In this document: in pieces, positions 32,725-41,237 of the stretch
Layout of the letters: each line of letters starts with the position of its first letter
How positions within the stretch are numbered: the stretch's first letter is position 1
Source of the DNA: Actinopolymorpha sp. NPDC004070
GTDB taxonomy: Bacteria; Actinomycetota; Actinomycetes; Propionibacteriales; Actinopolymorphaceae
Direction of reading: 5' to 3'
DNA: 64,000 bases
Assembly: GCF_040610475.1 (NCBI RefSeq)
Contig: NZ_JBEXMJ010000018.1
Span: 1 to 64,000, forward strand
Position numbers and translations under genes: made by a program
Notes under the pieces: generated by a model
What the model saw: only the letters and a program-made list of their open reading frames with translations
Databases searched by the model: none
What the model was told of the DNA's origin: nothing

Positions 32725-35700
32725 TCAGTTGAGGGGGATCTCCTCGATCAGCTGGGCGCCGAACTCACGCTCGAGAAGATCGGTGTGGGACCTCGGGTCG
32801 TCCGACAGCGAGTTGTCGGTGTCGGGGTCGACGTCGCTGTCGGGATCGTGCGCGGGCTCGGCCGGACGGGGAGTGTTACCCGCCGCCGCGGCGGCTCGGG
32901 CCCGGGCGCTGGACATCTGGCGCGAGCCGTTCCCCTGACCGCCGGCAGCGCGTCGGCCGGCCGCCCTGCCCTGGTCGGCGGCAGCCGGCCCGCCCGGATC
33001 AGGGGCTGCCGGCCTGCCCTGGTCGGCGGCGGCCGGCCCGCCGGGGGTGGACACGGCCACGTCGGCCCAGCCGGAGCTGATGCCTCCACCGGGCGCACCG
33101 CCCCAGTCAGCGCTGTTGCCCCAGCCGGAGCCGGCGCCATCACCGGAGTCGTTGCCCACCTCGGGACCCCCGGCAGCGCCGGAAGAGCCGTGGGTCGAAC
33201 CGTCCGGGGGCTCGGCACCGGCCCGATCTCCGCCACGGAATCGCTCGCCGCTGGGCCGGTCGCCACGAGGTCGGTCGGCAGATCGGTCGTCGGCGCGAGT
33301 GCGTTCGCCGGCGCGGGACCCGTCGTCGGCCGAGTGGTCGGGAGCAGGCTCGCGCGGCGGGGTCGAGCCGGGCACCGGTGCCGGGCTCGGCCAGCCGTCG
33401 TCCTGGCCGGCCGTGTCTCGGGCGTCGGGGTTCGGGCCGCCGGGGCTGTCGTCGGAGCGCAGGTTCGTGGCAGCCGGGGCGCCTGCCCCGTCGTCGGCCG
33501 TCGCGCCGCCCGGTCGCGGGGTACGCGCCGAGGCGGGAGGATTGTTAGCGCCACCTCGGCCGGATGCCGACCGGCCGCCCGACGCACCGCCGGGCGCACC
33601 GCCACGGGATTCGGCACCCCCGCCTGCCGGACCCTGGCCACCTCTGCCCGGGCCCGAGCCACCCGGCCCTGAACCACCGGGCCCTGAACCACCGGGCCCT
33701 GAACCACCCGAGCCGCCGGCGCCGCCCGAGGGGTCGATGATCGCCTCGACCCGCCAATCGACGCCGAGCACGTCACGAAGCGCCTGCCGCAGGAGTTCGT
33801 CGCTGCCGCTGCGGGTGAACGAGTCCCTCGCCCCGGCGTTGACGAGCGCGACCGTGAGGACGTTGCCGTGCAGGTCGGCGACGTGGGCGTTCTGACTCAG
33901 CATCACCCAGCTGAACCGGCGCTTCCCCTTCACCGCCTCGAGGACGTCCGGCCAGAGCCGGCGTACGTCGGCGACCCCCAGGGCGCCCGGCGTCCCCGCG
34001 CCGCCGGAAGCCGTACCGGACTCCGGCACCGCCCCGTAGGACGCCGGCCCGGACGGCTCCGACTCCGCGGCCTCTCCGGCGACGGGTTCGTCCGGGACGG
34101 CTCCCCCAGGGGCGGAACCGGCTGCGGGCTCGGCGGGCGGCGCGGACACCGACCAGCCGGCCTGGTCGACGGAGGTGCCGGCCGCCGACGCGTCGGAGGG
34201 CTCGTGCGGGACCTGGGAGGTGCCCCAGTCGGCGGCCGCCGCCTCGGCGGCCGAGGGCCGAGCCGGGGAGTTCGCCTGCGTCGACTCCGGCGCCGGCGCA
34301 TCGGCCCCGAGTCCCCGCTCCGACGACTCCGGCGGTGAGACCTCCGCGGAAGCGGAGTCGGCTGGGCCGCCGGCCGGTGGCCGTGCGGACGGCGGTGGGG
34401 CGGAGGCAGGTGGCGCGGCAGCGGTGTCCGTGTCGCGGCCTGCGGCGTCACCCACCCGAGGCGGGCGTTCGGCGCGCGCGGCGTCGCGCGCCGCCTCCCG
34501 ACCGCCGGCCACCGAGGGCCGCTGCGCCGCCGGTCCCCTGCCGAGCTGATCCCTCGCGGCCGCCGCGCCGCCGACCGAACCGCCGGCCGAGCTCCCCCGG
34601 GTCGCCGAACCGCCCTGGCCGGCCGCCGACGGAACGTCTTCCCCGCCCGCGATGGACAGCCGGCGTTCCAGCCGGTCGAGCCGGGCGTGCAGGCCCTGCT
34701 CGCTGTCGTCGACCGCCGGCAGCAGGATCCGCGCGCAGATCAGCTCCAGGTGCAGGCGGGGCGCGGTCGCTCCGCGCATCTCGTTCAGCCCGTCGTTGAC
34801 CAGGTCGGCGGCCCGGGTGAGCTCGGCGGTACCGAGCCGCGCCGCCTGGGCAGTGAGGCGTTCGGCCTGGTCACCCGGGCCCTCGAGCAGGCCGCGCTCG
34901 ATCGCGTCGGGCACCGCGGAGACGATCACCAGGTCGCGCAGCCGCCGCAGCAGGTCCTCGGCGAAACGACGGGGGTCCTGTCCGGACTCGATCACCTTGT
35001 CGACGACGGTGAACACGCTGCCGCCGTCGCCCGCCGCGAGCGCGTCGACCACCTCGTCCAGCAGCGACTCGTGGGTGTAGCCGAGCAGCCCGACCGCCCG
35101 GGCGTAGGTCACGCCCTCGTCTCCGGCACCGCCGATCAGCTGGTCGAGCACGGACAGGGTGTCGCGGACGGACCCGGCGCCGGCCCGGACCACCAGCGGC
35201 AGCACCGCCGGCTCGACCTGCACGCCCTCGCGCTCACACAGGTCGGCGAGGTACTCCTGCAGCACCTTCGGCGGCACCAGCCGGAACGGGTAGTGGTGCG
35301 TACGGGACCGGATGGTGCCGATGACCTTCTCGGGCTCGGTCGTGGCGAAGACGAACTTCAGGTGCTCCGGCGGCTCCTCGACCAGCTTGAGCAGGGCGTT
35401 GAATCCCTGCGTGGTCACCATGTGCGCCTCGTCGACGATGTAGATCTTGTAGCGCGAGGACACTGGCGCGAAGAACGCCCGCTCGCGCAGGTCGCGGGCG
35501 TCGTCCACGCCGCCATGGCTGGCCGCGTCGATCTCGATCACGTCGATGCTGCCGGGCCCGCCGCGGGCGAGGTCGCGGCAACTCTGGCACTTCCCGCAGG
35601 GCTCGGGAGTGGGGCCGACCTCGCAGTTGAGGCAGCGGGCGAGGATCCGGGCGCTGGTGGTCTTTCCGCAGCCACGCGGCCCGGAGAAGAGGTACGCATG

Positions 35701-35817
35701 GTGCACGCGGTTGTTGCGCAGCGCCTGCTGCAGCGGCTCGGTGACGTGATCCTGGCCGATGACCTCGGCGTACGTCTGCGGCCGGTAGCGACGGTAAAGG
35801 GCGAGCGGCGCTTCCAC
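32725..35817 (-). CDS. dnaX: DNA polymerase III gamma/tau subunit (1030 aa)
   Basis: Clamp-loader ATPase and replisome organiser. The AAA+ domain starts at once (LALYRRYRPQTYAEVIGQDH), with P-loop GPRGCGKTT (46-54), a zinc module with Cys65, Cys74, Cys77 and Cys80, and DEAH (129-132). Domain III ends near 380. A conserved tau-like block (WPDVLEAVKGKRRFSWVMLS) lies near 640-660, embedded in very long Pro/Gly/Ser/Asp-rich linkers with short tandem repeats. The C-terminus is LEREFGAQLIEEIPLN. GTG 35817 is 7 nt after a TAGGGT -10 box, so the message is probably leaderless. SRP RNA and tRNA-Ser lie upstream. Confidence 0.94.
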   Translation of the reverse strand: MEAPLALYRRYRPQTYAEVIGQDHVTEPLQQALRNNRVHHAYLFSGPRGCGKTTSARILARCLNCEVGPTPEPCGKCQSCRDLARGGPGSIDVIEIDAASHGGVDDARDLRERAFFAPVSSRYKIYIVDEAHMVTTQGFNALLKLVEEPPEHLKFVFATTEPEKVIGTIRSRTHHYPFRLVPPKVLQEYLADLCEREGVQVEPAVLPLVVRAGAGSVRDTLSVLDQLIGGAGDEGVTYARAVGLLGYTHESLLDEVVDALAAGDGGSVFTVVDKVIESGQDPRRFAEDLLRRLRDLVIVSAVPDAIERGLLEGPGDQAERLTAQAARLGTAELTRAADLVNDGLNEMRGATAPRLHLELICARILLPAVDDSEQGLHARLDRLERRLSIAGGEDVPSAAGQGGSATRGSSAGGSVGGAAAARDQLGRGPAAQRPSVAGGREAARDAARAERPPRVGDAAGRDTDTAAAPPASAPPPSARPPAGGPADSASAEVSPPESSERGLGADAPAPESTQANSPARPSAAEAAAADWGTSQVPHEPSDASAAGTSVDQAGWSVSAPPAEPAAGSAPGGAVPDEPVAGEAAESEPSGPASYGAVPESGTASGGAGTPGALGVADVRRLWPDVLEAVKGKRRFSWVMLSQNAHVADLHGNVLTVALVNAGARDSFTRSGSDELLRQALRDVLGVDWRVEAIIDPSGGAGGSGGSGPGGSGPGGSGPGGSGPGRGGQGPAGGGAESRGGAPGGASGGRSASGRGGANNPPASARTPRPGGATADDGAGAPAATNLRSDDSPGGPNPDARDTAGQDDGWPSPAPVPGSTPPREPAPDHSADDGSRAGERTRADDRSADRPRGDRPSGERFRGGDRAGAEPPDGSTHGSSGAAGGPEVGNDSGDGAGSGWGNSADWGGAPGGGISSGWADVAVSTPGGPAAADQGRPAAPDPGGPAAADQGRAAGRRAAGGQGNGSRQMSSARARAAAAAGNTPRPAEPAHDPDSDVDPDTDNSLSDDPRSHTDLLEREFGAQLIEEIPLN
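33661..33708. repeat. 15-nt tandem repeat within dnaX (about 3 copies)
   Basis: The unit CCGGGCCCTGAACCA repeats in frame and encodes a GGSGP repeat in the disordered linker of the tau region. Confidence 0.65.
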
Positions 35818-35824
35818 GATAGGG

Positions 35825-35830
35825 ACCCTA
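35825..35830 (-). promoter_or_regulatory. -10 box TAGGGT, leaderless start of dnaX
   Basis: TAGGGT on the minus strand lies 7 nt before GTG 35817. No ribosome binding site precedes the GTG. Confidence 0.55.
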
Positions 35831-35933
35831 GCCCGCGCCACCGACGGTCGCGGAGCAGCGGGCCGGCTCGGCGCGGCCGCACCGCGCACCGGTCGCGACG
35901 CGAGGCGCGTCGAGGGCGGCGGTGGTACGAAAG

Positions 35934-36021
35934 GACTCCCCGCGCACCCGGTAGAGCTTGCTTACCCTTGCTGCCTTCCGGCCCTGGGGGAGTTGGGCAA
36001 GGTGCCGCCGCGCGGGGAGCC
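35934..36021 (-). ncRNA. ffs: signal recognition particle RNA (4.5S type)
   Basis: The minus strand carries the SRP domain IV signature GGCCGGAAGGCAGCAAGGGT with its paired flanks (GCCCAACTCCC upstream, AGCAAGCTCTACC downstream). The two ends CTCCCCGCG (36019-36011) and CGCGGGGAG (35944-35936) close the hairpin. The RNA binds Ffh to target membrane proteins. Its position between tRNA-Ser and dnaX is the usual actinobacterial arrangement. Ends are set by the terminal stem and may be off by a few bases. Confidence 0.9.
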
Positions 36022-36186
36022 GCGGAGCAGTCTACGCGAGACCTCCCCGACTTCGCCCACCGCCGCCGGGCAAGCCGGGACAGAGCGGGTCCGGGCGTCC
36101 CAGAGGGCACAACCGGGCCCAACCGGCCGTTGTCCACCCCTCCCCCGGTTGGCCCGGCGGACGACCGAACGGGTACTGTCTCGCGC

Positions 36187-36275
36187 GGAGGATTCGCCTA
36201 GTTGGCCTAGGGCGCACGCTTGGAAAGCGTGTTGGGAGCAATCCCTCAGGGGTTCGAATCCCCTATCCTCCGCCA
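36187..36275 (+). tRNA. tRNA-Ser (anticodon GGA)
   Basis: Class II tRNA with a long variable arm. Acceptor GGAGGAT pairs with ATCCTCC, the anticodon stem is CACGC/GCGTG with loop TTGGAAA (anticodon GGA), and the T-arm is GGGG-TTCGAAT-CCCC. The discriminator G is followed by an encoded CCA (36273-36275). Reads UCC/UCU codons. Confidence 0.93.
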
Positions 36276-36313
36276 GCGCTGCCGGCGCCAGAAGACGCAG
36301 TGCCCAGCACACA

Positions 36314-36350
36314 GAGCGGCCCCGGCCGGGTTCACCGGCCGGGGCCGCTC
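36314..36350. terminator. strong bidirectional hairpin after tRNA-Ser(GGA)
   Basis: A perfect 16-bp GC-rich stem (GAGCGGCCCCGGCCGG and its complement) with the 5-nt loop GTTCA lies 38 bp after the tRNA and 56 bp after the stop of the convergent MFS gene. It could end both transcripts. Confidence 0.65.
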
Positions 36351-36406
36351 GCCGTCTGGGCGTGCCGGCCGGCGCTCTTGAGCGGGCGCGCAACCGGAAG
36401 GTCGGC

Positions 36407-37627
36407 TCAGGCGGCCAGCACGTGGTCTATCCGCCGGGCGACCTTCCTGTGGAACGCCAGCGTCGCCACCGAGCAGGCGATGCCGGCCGCCAGCGCGGTC
36501 CACCACAGCACACCCGGGCCGAGTCCGGAGTACAACGCGACGCCCAGGGTGAGGGCGGCGAACCTCGCCGTCCCCCACGTCCAGCCGAACGCGCCCTGGT
36601 AGCGGCCGCGCGCGTGCGCCGGGGCGAGGTTGGCGATGACCGACGCGGCGATACCTGCGACGACCACTTCGCCGACGGACCAGACGACGACCGAGAACGC
36701 ATAGCCCGCGACCGTGTTCGCCAGGCCGGTCATCGCCACACCGACGGCGATCAGGACACCGCCGGCGCACTGCACCGGAAGCTGCGGCAGCCGGGCCAGC
36801 GGAGCCGTCACCACCGGCTGGAGGAACACCACCATCACCGCGTTCAGCGCCGCCATCGCGCCGTAGACCGACGGGGAGAGGCCGCTGTCGTGGATGGCGA
36901 GCGGCAGCGCGACCTCGGTCAGCGAGTAGACGAACAGCTGGACGCCGAACAGCGGGAGCAGGGCCAGCCCGAGCCGGTCCCGCAGGACGACCCCGTAACC
37001 GATGCCGTCCTTCCGCGTCGGCGCTTCCGGGTCGTCGTCTCCCTGGGACGCCACCGGCCGGTGTTCGCGCAGCCGGACCGCCACCACCGCGGCGAAGATC
37101 AACATGCTTCCGGCGTCGACGGCGAACAGCAGCCAGTAGCCGCGCGCGGCGAGAAACCCGCCGAGCACCCCAGCCACGGCCGTACCGATGTTCACCCCCC
37201 ACTGGAACAGCGCGTACGCCCGCCGCCGGTGCTCGGCGCCCACTGCGTCGGCCAGCAGGGCATACGCAGCCGGGCTCACCATCGACCCCGCGGCGCTGAT
37301 CAGCAGCGCGGCGGCCGCCATCGTCGTCACGCCGGGGGCGAGGAACAGCGCGCCCTGCCCCACCGACGCGGCGACCAGCCCGGCCAGCATCGTCGGGCGG
37401 CGGCCGATGCGGTCCGCCAGCAGGCCGCCGACCGCGGGCCCGAGCAGGTTGCCGGCGCCGAGAGCACCGAGGACGTAGGAGACGTGCGTTCCGGTGACGC
37501 CGCGGGTCGCCAGGAAGAACACCAGGAACGGAGTGACGAGGTAGCCGAGCCGGTTGACGACCGTGCCGGCGAAGACGGTCCAGACGACGGGCGGGAGCCC
37601 GCGGAAGGAGGAGAACGAGGAGCGCAT
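36407..37627 (-). CDS. MFS transporter, 12 TM (406 aa)
   Basis: Major facilitator with A-motif GGLLADRIGRRPTMLAGLVA, about twelve membrane segments, and the TM5-like ALFQWGVNIGTAVAGVLGGF. It resembles MdtH/YfcJ-type efflux proteins. ATG 37627 precedes the first helix. It is divergent from an ArsR-type regulator (109-bp spacer), which probably controls it. Substrate unknown. Confidence 0.83.
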   Translation of the reverse strand: MRSSFSSFRGLPPVVWTVFAGTVVNRLGYLVTPFLVFFLATRGVTGTHVSYVLGALGAGNLLGPAVGGLLADRIGRRPTMLAGLVAASVGQGALFLAPGVTTMAAAALLISAAGSMVSPAAYALLADAVGAEHRRRAYALFQWGVNIGTAVAGVLGGFLAARGYWLLFAVDAGSMLIFAAVVAVRLREHRPVASQGDDDPEAPTRKDGIGYGVVLRDRLGLALLPLFGVQLFVYSLTEVALPLAIHDSGLSPSVYGAMAALNAVMVVFLQPVVTAPLARLPQLPVQCAGGVLIAVGVAMTGLANTVAGYAFSVVVWSVGEVVVAGIAASVIANLAPAHARGRYQGAFGWTWGTARFAALTLGVALYSGLGPGVLWWTALAAGIACSVATLAFHRKVARRIDHVLAA

Positions 37628-37663
37628 GGGCCAGACCCTGCGGCCTGCCCCCTCCGGCGGGCC

Positions 37664-37690
37664 ATTGATTAAGCTCACCCCGAATCCAAT
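37664..37690. promoter_or_regulatory. imperfect dyad between the MFS and ArsR genes (possible operator)
   Basis: ATTGAT (37664-37669) and ATCCAAT (37684-37690) form an imperfect AT-rich inverted repeat in an otherwise GC-rich divergent spacer. ArsR-family operators are often AT-rich dyads of this kind. Confidence 0.3.
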
Positions 37691-37736
37691 CGCCCCTGAG
37701 TGGGACGACCAGGGCCGACGGCGACGAGGAGTGCGC

Positions 37737-38765
37737 ATGGAGTCGGTGCTCAGCTTCTCCACCGCCGACCTGGCCCTGACCAGGTTCGCAGTCTCGCCGA
37801 TGTGGGAGGTCGTCACCAGCTTCCGGCTGCTCCGGAGCGAGGTAGACCCTCCGCTTCACAGGCGCTGGGCCGCCCAGGTTCGCCCCCGGCTAATTCGGGC
37901 CGGACTCGACCGCGGCTGGCTGGCCGAGCTGATCCCACTGAACGGCTACCTCGCCGACTTCCTCAACCCCACGCCGGCCACGCCGTTCCCCGCCATATCC
38001 GTGGAGCTGGCGGCGATCCGGGAGACCACGGCCGAACAGGTGCGGACCGAGCTGGACATGCTGGCCGCCGATCGGGCCGGATCGGCGCGACGGGACGGTG
38101 CCCAGCCTGGCGGGTCGGCCTGGTCGGCCCGGTCGAGGCTGCTGTACGACGCTCCCGAGGAGACGCTCGCGAAGGTGGCCGCCGAGATCGAGGCGTACTG
38201 GGAGCTCGCCCTCGCGCCCTACTGGGCCCGGGTCCGGCAGCTCCTCGATGCGGACGTCTTCTACCGCGCCCGGCAGGCGGCCGAGCACGGCTCCGCGCAC
38301 GTCCTCGACGAGCTCCACGACTCGGTGCGCTGGGACGACGGCACCCTGCGGCTCGTCCGCCGGCACTGCTCGATCACCCGCGGCCAGGCGGGCGGAGGCC
38401 TGCTGCTGGTGCCGTCGGCGTTCGTGTGGCCGCGGGTGTTGACCCGGTCGGTCGCCGGGGAGCCGCCGCAGCTCGCGTATCCCGCCCGCGGGGTCGGCAA
38501 CCTGTGGGAGCCGCGCACTCCCACGTCGGCCGCGGCGGTCGCCGGGGTTCTGGGGCGATCGCGTACGCGGATCCTGACCGAGCTCGACACCCCGTCCTCG
38601 ACCACCCAGCTCGCGCGCCGCGCCGGGATGTCCGCTGCCGGGATCTCCCAGCACCTCACGGCACTGCGGGACGCGGGCCTGGTCACCGCCCACCGCAGCG
38701 GCCGTTCGGTCCTCTACGCCCGTACGTCGGTGGCCGACGCCCTGCTGACTCCGGCCGGAGACTGA
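37737..38765 (+). CDS. ArsR-type winged-helix regulator with long N-terminal domain (342 aa)
   Basis: The first 240 residues resemble the DUF5937-type N-terminal region of actinomycete ArsR proteins (STADLALTRFAVSPMWEVVT, then LIPLNGYLADFLNPTPATPF). The C-terminal winged helix is LGRSRTRILTELDTPSSTTQ, LARRAGMSAAGISQHLTALR, DAGLVTAHRSGRSVLYARTS. No metal-binding Cys motif is present, so this is not an arsenic sensor. ATG 37737 follows a GAGGAG site. The divergent MFS gene is the likely target. Confidence 0.82.
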   Translation: MESVLSFSTADLALTRFAVSPMWEVVTSFRLLRSEVDPPLHRRWAAQVRPRLIRAGLDRGWLAELIPLNGYLADFLNPTPATPFPAISVELAAIRETTAEQVRTELDMLAADRAGSARRDGAQPGGSAWSARSRLLYDAPEETLAKVAAEIEAYWELALAPYWARVRQLLDADVFYRARQAAEHGSAHVLDELHDSVRWDDGTLRLVRRHCSITRGQAGGGLLLVPSAFVWPRVLTRSVAGEPPQLAYPARGVGNLWEPRTPTSAAAVAGVLGRSRTRILTELDTPSSTTQLARRAGMSAAGISQHLTALRDAGLVTAHRSGRSVLYARTSVADALLTPAGD

Positions 38766-38789
38766 CCCGCACCGGAGGCGGGCACCGCG

Positions 38790-39128
38790 TCACTCCCAGT
38801 ACGGCCGGACCTCGATCGCGCCGAACCTCGCGACCGGGTGCTTCGAGGCGACCTCGACCGCCTCGTCGAGATCGGCGCACTCCAGCAGGTCGTACCCCGC
38901 GATCTGTTCCTTGGTCTCGGCGAACGGCCCGTCGACAACCAGCACGTCGTCGGCCCGGACCCGTACGGTCCTCGCGTCGGCGGCCGGCCGCAGCCGGTGC
39001 CCCTGCAACCGCACCCCGCGCGCGTCCATCTGCTCCATCCAGGCGATCGAGTCCCGCCGCATCGCGGCCGACTCGTCCGGACCGAGTTCGTCGTCCTCGG
39101 CCCAGCAGACCAGCATCATGAACTTCAT
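38790..39128 (-). CDS. YciI-family (DGPF) protein (112 aa)
   Basis: Single YCII domain: MKFMMLVCWAEDDELGPDES, then VLVVDGPFAETKEQIAGYDL with the DGPF motif, and a C-terminal PHV-like ARFGAIEVRPYWE. In actinobacteria such proteins often sit beside ECF sigma factors; none is seen here. It follows the SRPBCC gene by 57 bp on the same strand, probably one operon. Function unknown. Confidence 0.85.
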   Translation of the reverse strand: MKFMMLVCWAEDDELGPDESAAMRRDSIAWMEQMDARGVRLQGHRLRPAADARTVRVRADDVLVVDGPFAETKEQIAGYDLLECADLDEAVEVASKHPVARFGAIEVRPYWE

Positions 39129-39185
39129 CGCAGCGTCTCCTTCGTTCGCTTCGGTGGGCCCTGGCGGCCCGGTTCTGCTGGTCGC

Positions 39186-39830
39186 TCACCGGGCGGCGGC
39201 GACCATCCGGTCGAGGGTGGTGCTCATGTGCCGTCGCAGCACAGCCAGCCGAGCGGCGACGACGGCCTCGCCGCGTTCGGGGTGTTCGCGGACCGCCGCG
39301 GTGAGCCCGGACTCCCCCGGGCCGTGCACGAACGTGTGCCGTACGCGGGTCCTCCCGGGCGCGTCCGCCGGCAGCAGTTCGTAACTCCAGGCCGAACCCG
39401 GCCGGTGCGGGTCGTCGTCGGCGTCGAGCACCACCCATCCGAACGTGCGTGGCCGCGCCGCCTCGGTGACCACGCAGGTGACGTGGCCGACGCCGCCGTT
39501 CGCAAACCGGTTCGTGGCCGTGAACCGCGCGCCGACCACCGGTCCACGATCGGGGTCTCGCCAGTGCGCCTCGACGCACTCCGGGCTCCACTCCCCGATC
39601 CGGGTCACGTCGGCCAGCAGGTCCCACAGCCGTTCCGGCGGTACGTCCACGACCCGCTCCAGGCCGACCCGCGCCCCGTGTACCGGGATCACCTGTTCTC
39701 CGTCCGGTTCGTCTCGTACGTCCACCACGCCGGATGCGCCCGCTACGTCGGCTGCGTCGGCTGCGTCGGCTGCGTCCGCCGGCTCGGGTTCCGTACGTAC
39801 CGCTTCCCCGTCCGGCCCTCGTTGCCGCAT
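39186..39830 (-). CDS. SRPBCC (START-like) ligand-binding protein (214 aa)
   Basis: After an acidic, repetitive N-terminus (PADAADAADAADVAGAS) the protein has the polyketide-cyclase/START-like pattern: VGLERVVDVPPERLWDLLAD, VTRIGEWSPECVEAHW, VGARFTATNRFANGGVGHVT, FGWVVLDADDDPHRPGSAWS, and a long C-terminal helix. Members bind hydrophobic ligands and often act in stress responses. ATG 39830 is chosen because GAGGAGGAG lies a few bases upstream. The Ala-Ala-Asp repeat comes from a 9-nt DNA repeat and may be variable in length. Confidence 0.78.
   Translation of the reverse strand: MRQRGPDGEAVRTEPEPADAADAADAADVAGASGVVDVRDEPDGEQVIPVHGARVGLERVVDVPPERLWDLLADVTRIGEWSPECVEAHWRDPDRGPVVGARFTATNRFANGGVGHVTCVVTEAARPRTFGWVVLDADDDPHRPGSAWSYELLPADAPGRTRVRHTFVHGPGESGLTAAVREHPERGEAVVAARLAVLRRHMSTTLDRMVAAAR
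39749..39780. repeat. 9-nt tandem repeat inside the SRPBCC gene
   Basis: GTCGGCTGC repeated about 3.5 times encodes the Ala-Ala-Asp run near the N-terminus. Slippage would change length in steps of three residues. Confidence 0.6.
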
Positions 39831-39950
39831 GTGCTCCTCCTCACTCCTCGCCGCTCCTCGCCTCTCCCCGCCGTCGACCGGATGACGAACGACGTCCGCA
39901 TGCATCGACAGCCCGGGTCCTGCCGGTCAGCGAGCGGGGGTGCGCTGCCC

Positions 39951-39956
39951 TAGGCT
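39951..39956 (+). promoter_or_regulatory. -10 box TAGGCT, leaderless start of prsW
   Basis: TAGGCT lies 6 nt before ATG 39963. There is no ribosome binding site. Confidence 0.5.
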
Positions 39957-39962
39957 CTCCGG

Positions 39963-41237
39963 ATGAGCGCGACCCCTTCCCCCTCCGCTCAGTCCGGATC
40001 CGCTCACTCTGGGTTGCCCGGTCTGCCGGGCGGCCGACCCCTCGTGCCGTTGCGCCCCTGGGCCGGCCGGCACCGCAACCGGCGCCGGGTGCTCGCACCG
40101 GTCGTCCTCATCGTGGTGATGGCCGCGCTGATGACCCCGCTGATCGGGCTCACGGTCCTCGGCGCCGGGCCCGAGCCGGCCGCGCTGGGCACGTTGTTCG
40201 CCTTCCTGCCGGTCGTCCCGGTGGTCGCGGTGTTCTTGTGGATCGACCGGTGGGAGCCCGAGCCGGGCCGGCTGCTGCTGATGGCGTTCCTTTGGGGAGC
40301 CGGGGTCGCGGCGCTGGCCGCGGCGATCAGCAACTTCGCCCTCAACTACGCCTGGTCCCGCACTGTCGGCACCGAGCTCGGCGACGTGGTGAGCACGGTG
40401 GTGACCGCACCCTTCGTGGAGGAGGCGGTCAAGGGCGCGTTCCTGTTCGTCCTGCTCGCCACCCGCCGTCGCGAGGTGGACGGCGTGGTCGACGGCATCG
40501 TGTACGCCGGACTGGTGGGGGTGGGGTTCGCGTTCAGCGAGAACATCCTCTATCTCGGGACCGCCATCGCCGAGGGAGGACTCCAGGGCGGCATCATGCT
40601 GTTCGCCCTGCGGTGCGTGCTGTCCCCCTTCGCCCACCCGATCTTCACCGCGATGACCGGGCTCGCCGTCGGCATCATGGCGCGCAGCCGCAGACGGATC
40701 CGGTTCGTCTACCCGCTGGCCGGCTACCTCGCCGCCGTCTGCCTGCACGGGCTGTGGAACGCCTCGGCGTCGCTGCTCGGGCAGTTCGGGTTCTTCCTCG
40801 TCTACGCCGTGTTCATGGTGCCGGTGTTCGCCGCGATGGCGATGGTGGTGCTCTGGCAGCGGCGCCGCGAGCAGCGGATCGTGGCCGGCCAGCTGCCGCG
40901 GTTCGTCGCCGCCAACTGGATCGCGCCGGGGGAGGTACGCCTGCTGTCAAGCCTGGCCGGACGCAGCGGCTGGCGCTCTGCGGTGAAGCGCCGGTGGGGC
41001 GCCGAGGCCGCCCGGGCAGTCCGCGACTACCACACCGCCGTCACCGAACTCGCGTTCTTCTACGACCGCTACCAGCGCGGCGCCATCGGTTACGACGCCG
41101 ACCACTGGCGAGACGACCTGATCACCAAGGTGCTGGAGGCACGCGAGCGCGCGGTGCTGCACCCACGGGCGATGGCCACCGCCGAGGAGGTCTCCGGACC
41201 ACCGCCCGCCCACCGGGCGCCCGAGCCGATCAGCTGA
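39963..41237 (+). CDS. prsW: PrsW-type intramembrane metalloprotease (424 aa)
   Basis: Polytopic protease of the PrsW/CAAX-protease superfamily. Conserved motifs sit in membrane helices: Glu153-Glu154 in APFVEEAVKGAF, GFAFSENILYL, His225 in PFAHPIFTAMTG, and His262 in HGLWNASAS. Bacillus PrsW cleaves the anti-sigma factor RsiW; the actinobacterial substrate is unknown. About eight to nine membrane segments precede a soluble C-terminal tail of some 110 residues. The 3' end overlaps the convergent dhaM gene by 8 bp. Confidence 0.88.
   Translation: MSATPSPSAQSGSAHSGLPGLPGGRPLVPLRPWAGRHRNRRRVLAPVVLIVVMAALMTPLIGLTVLGAGPEPAALGTLFAFLPVVPVVAVFLWIDRWEPEPGRLLLMAFLWGAGVAALAAAISNFALNYAWSRTVGTELGDVVSTVVTAPFVEEAVKGAFLFVLLATRRREVDGVVDGIVYAGLVGVGFAFSENILYLGTAIAEGGLQGGIMLFALRCVLSPFAHPIFTAMTGLAVGIMARSRRRIRFVYPLAGYLAAVCLHGLWNASASLLGQFGFFLVYAVFMVPVFAAMAMVVLWQRRREQRIVAGQLPRFVAANWIAPGEVRLLSSLAGRSGWRSAVKRRWGAEAARAVRDYHTAVTELAFFYDRYQRGAIGYDADHWRDDLITKVLEARERAVLHPRAMATAEEVSGPPPAHRAPEPIS

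Noticed and set aside
36314..36350. Long GC-rich hairpin as a riboswitch or regulatory RNA
   Set aside because: A simple perfect stem-loop between convergent transcripts is best read as a terminator.
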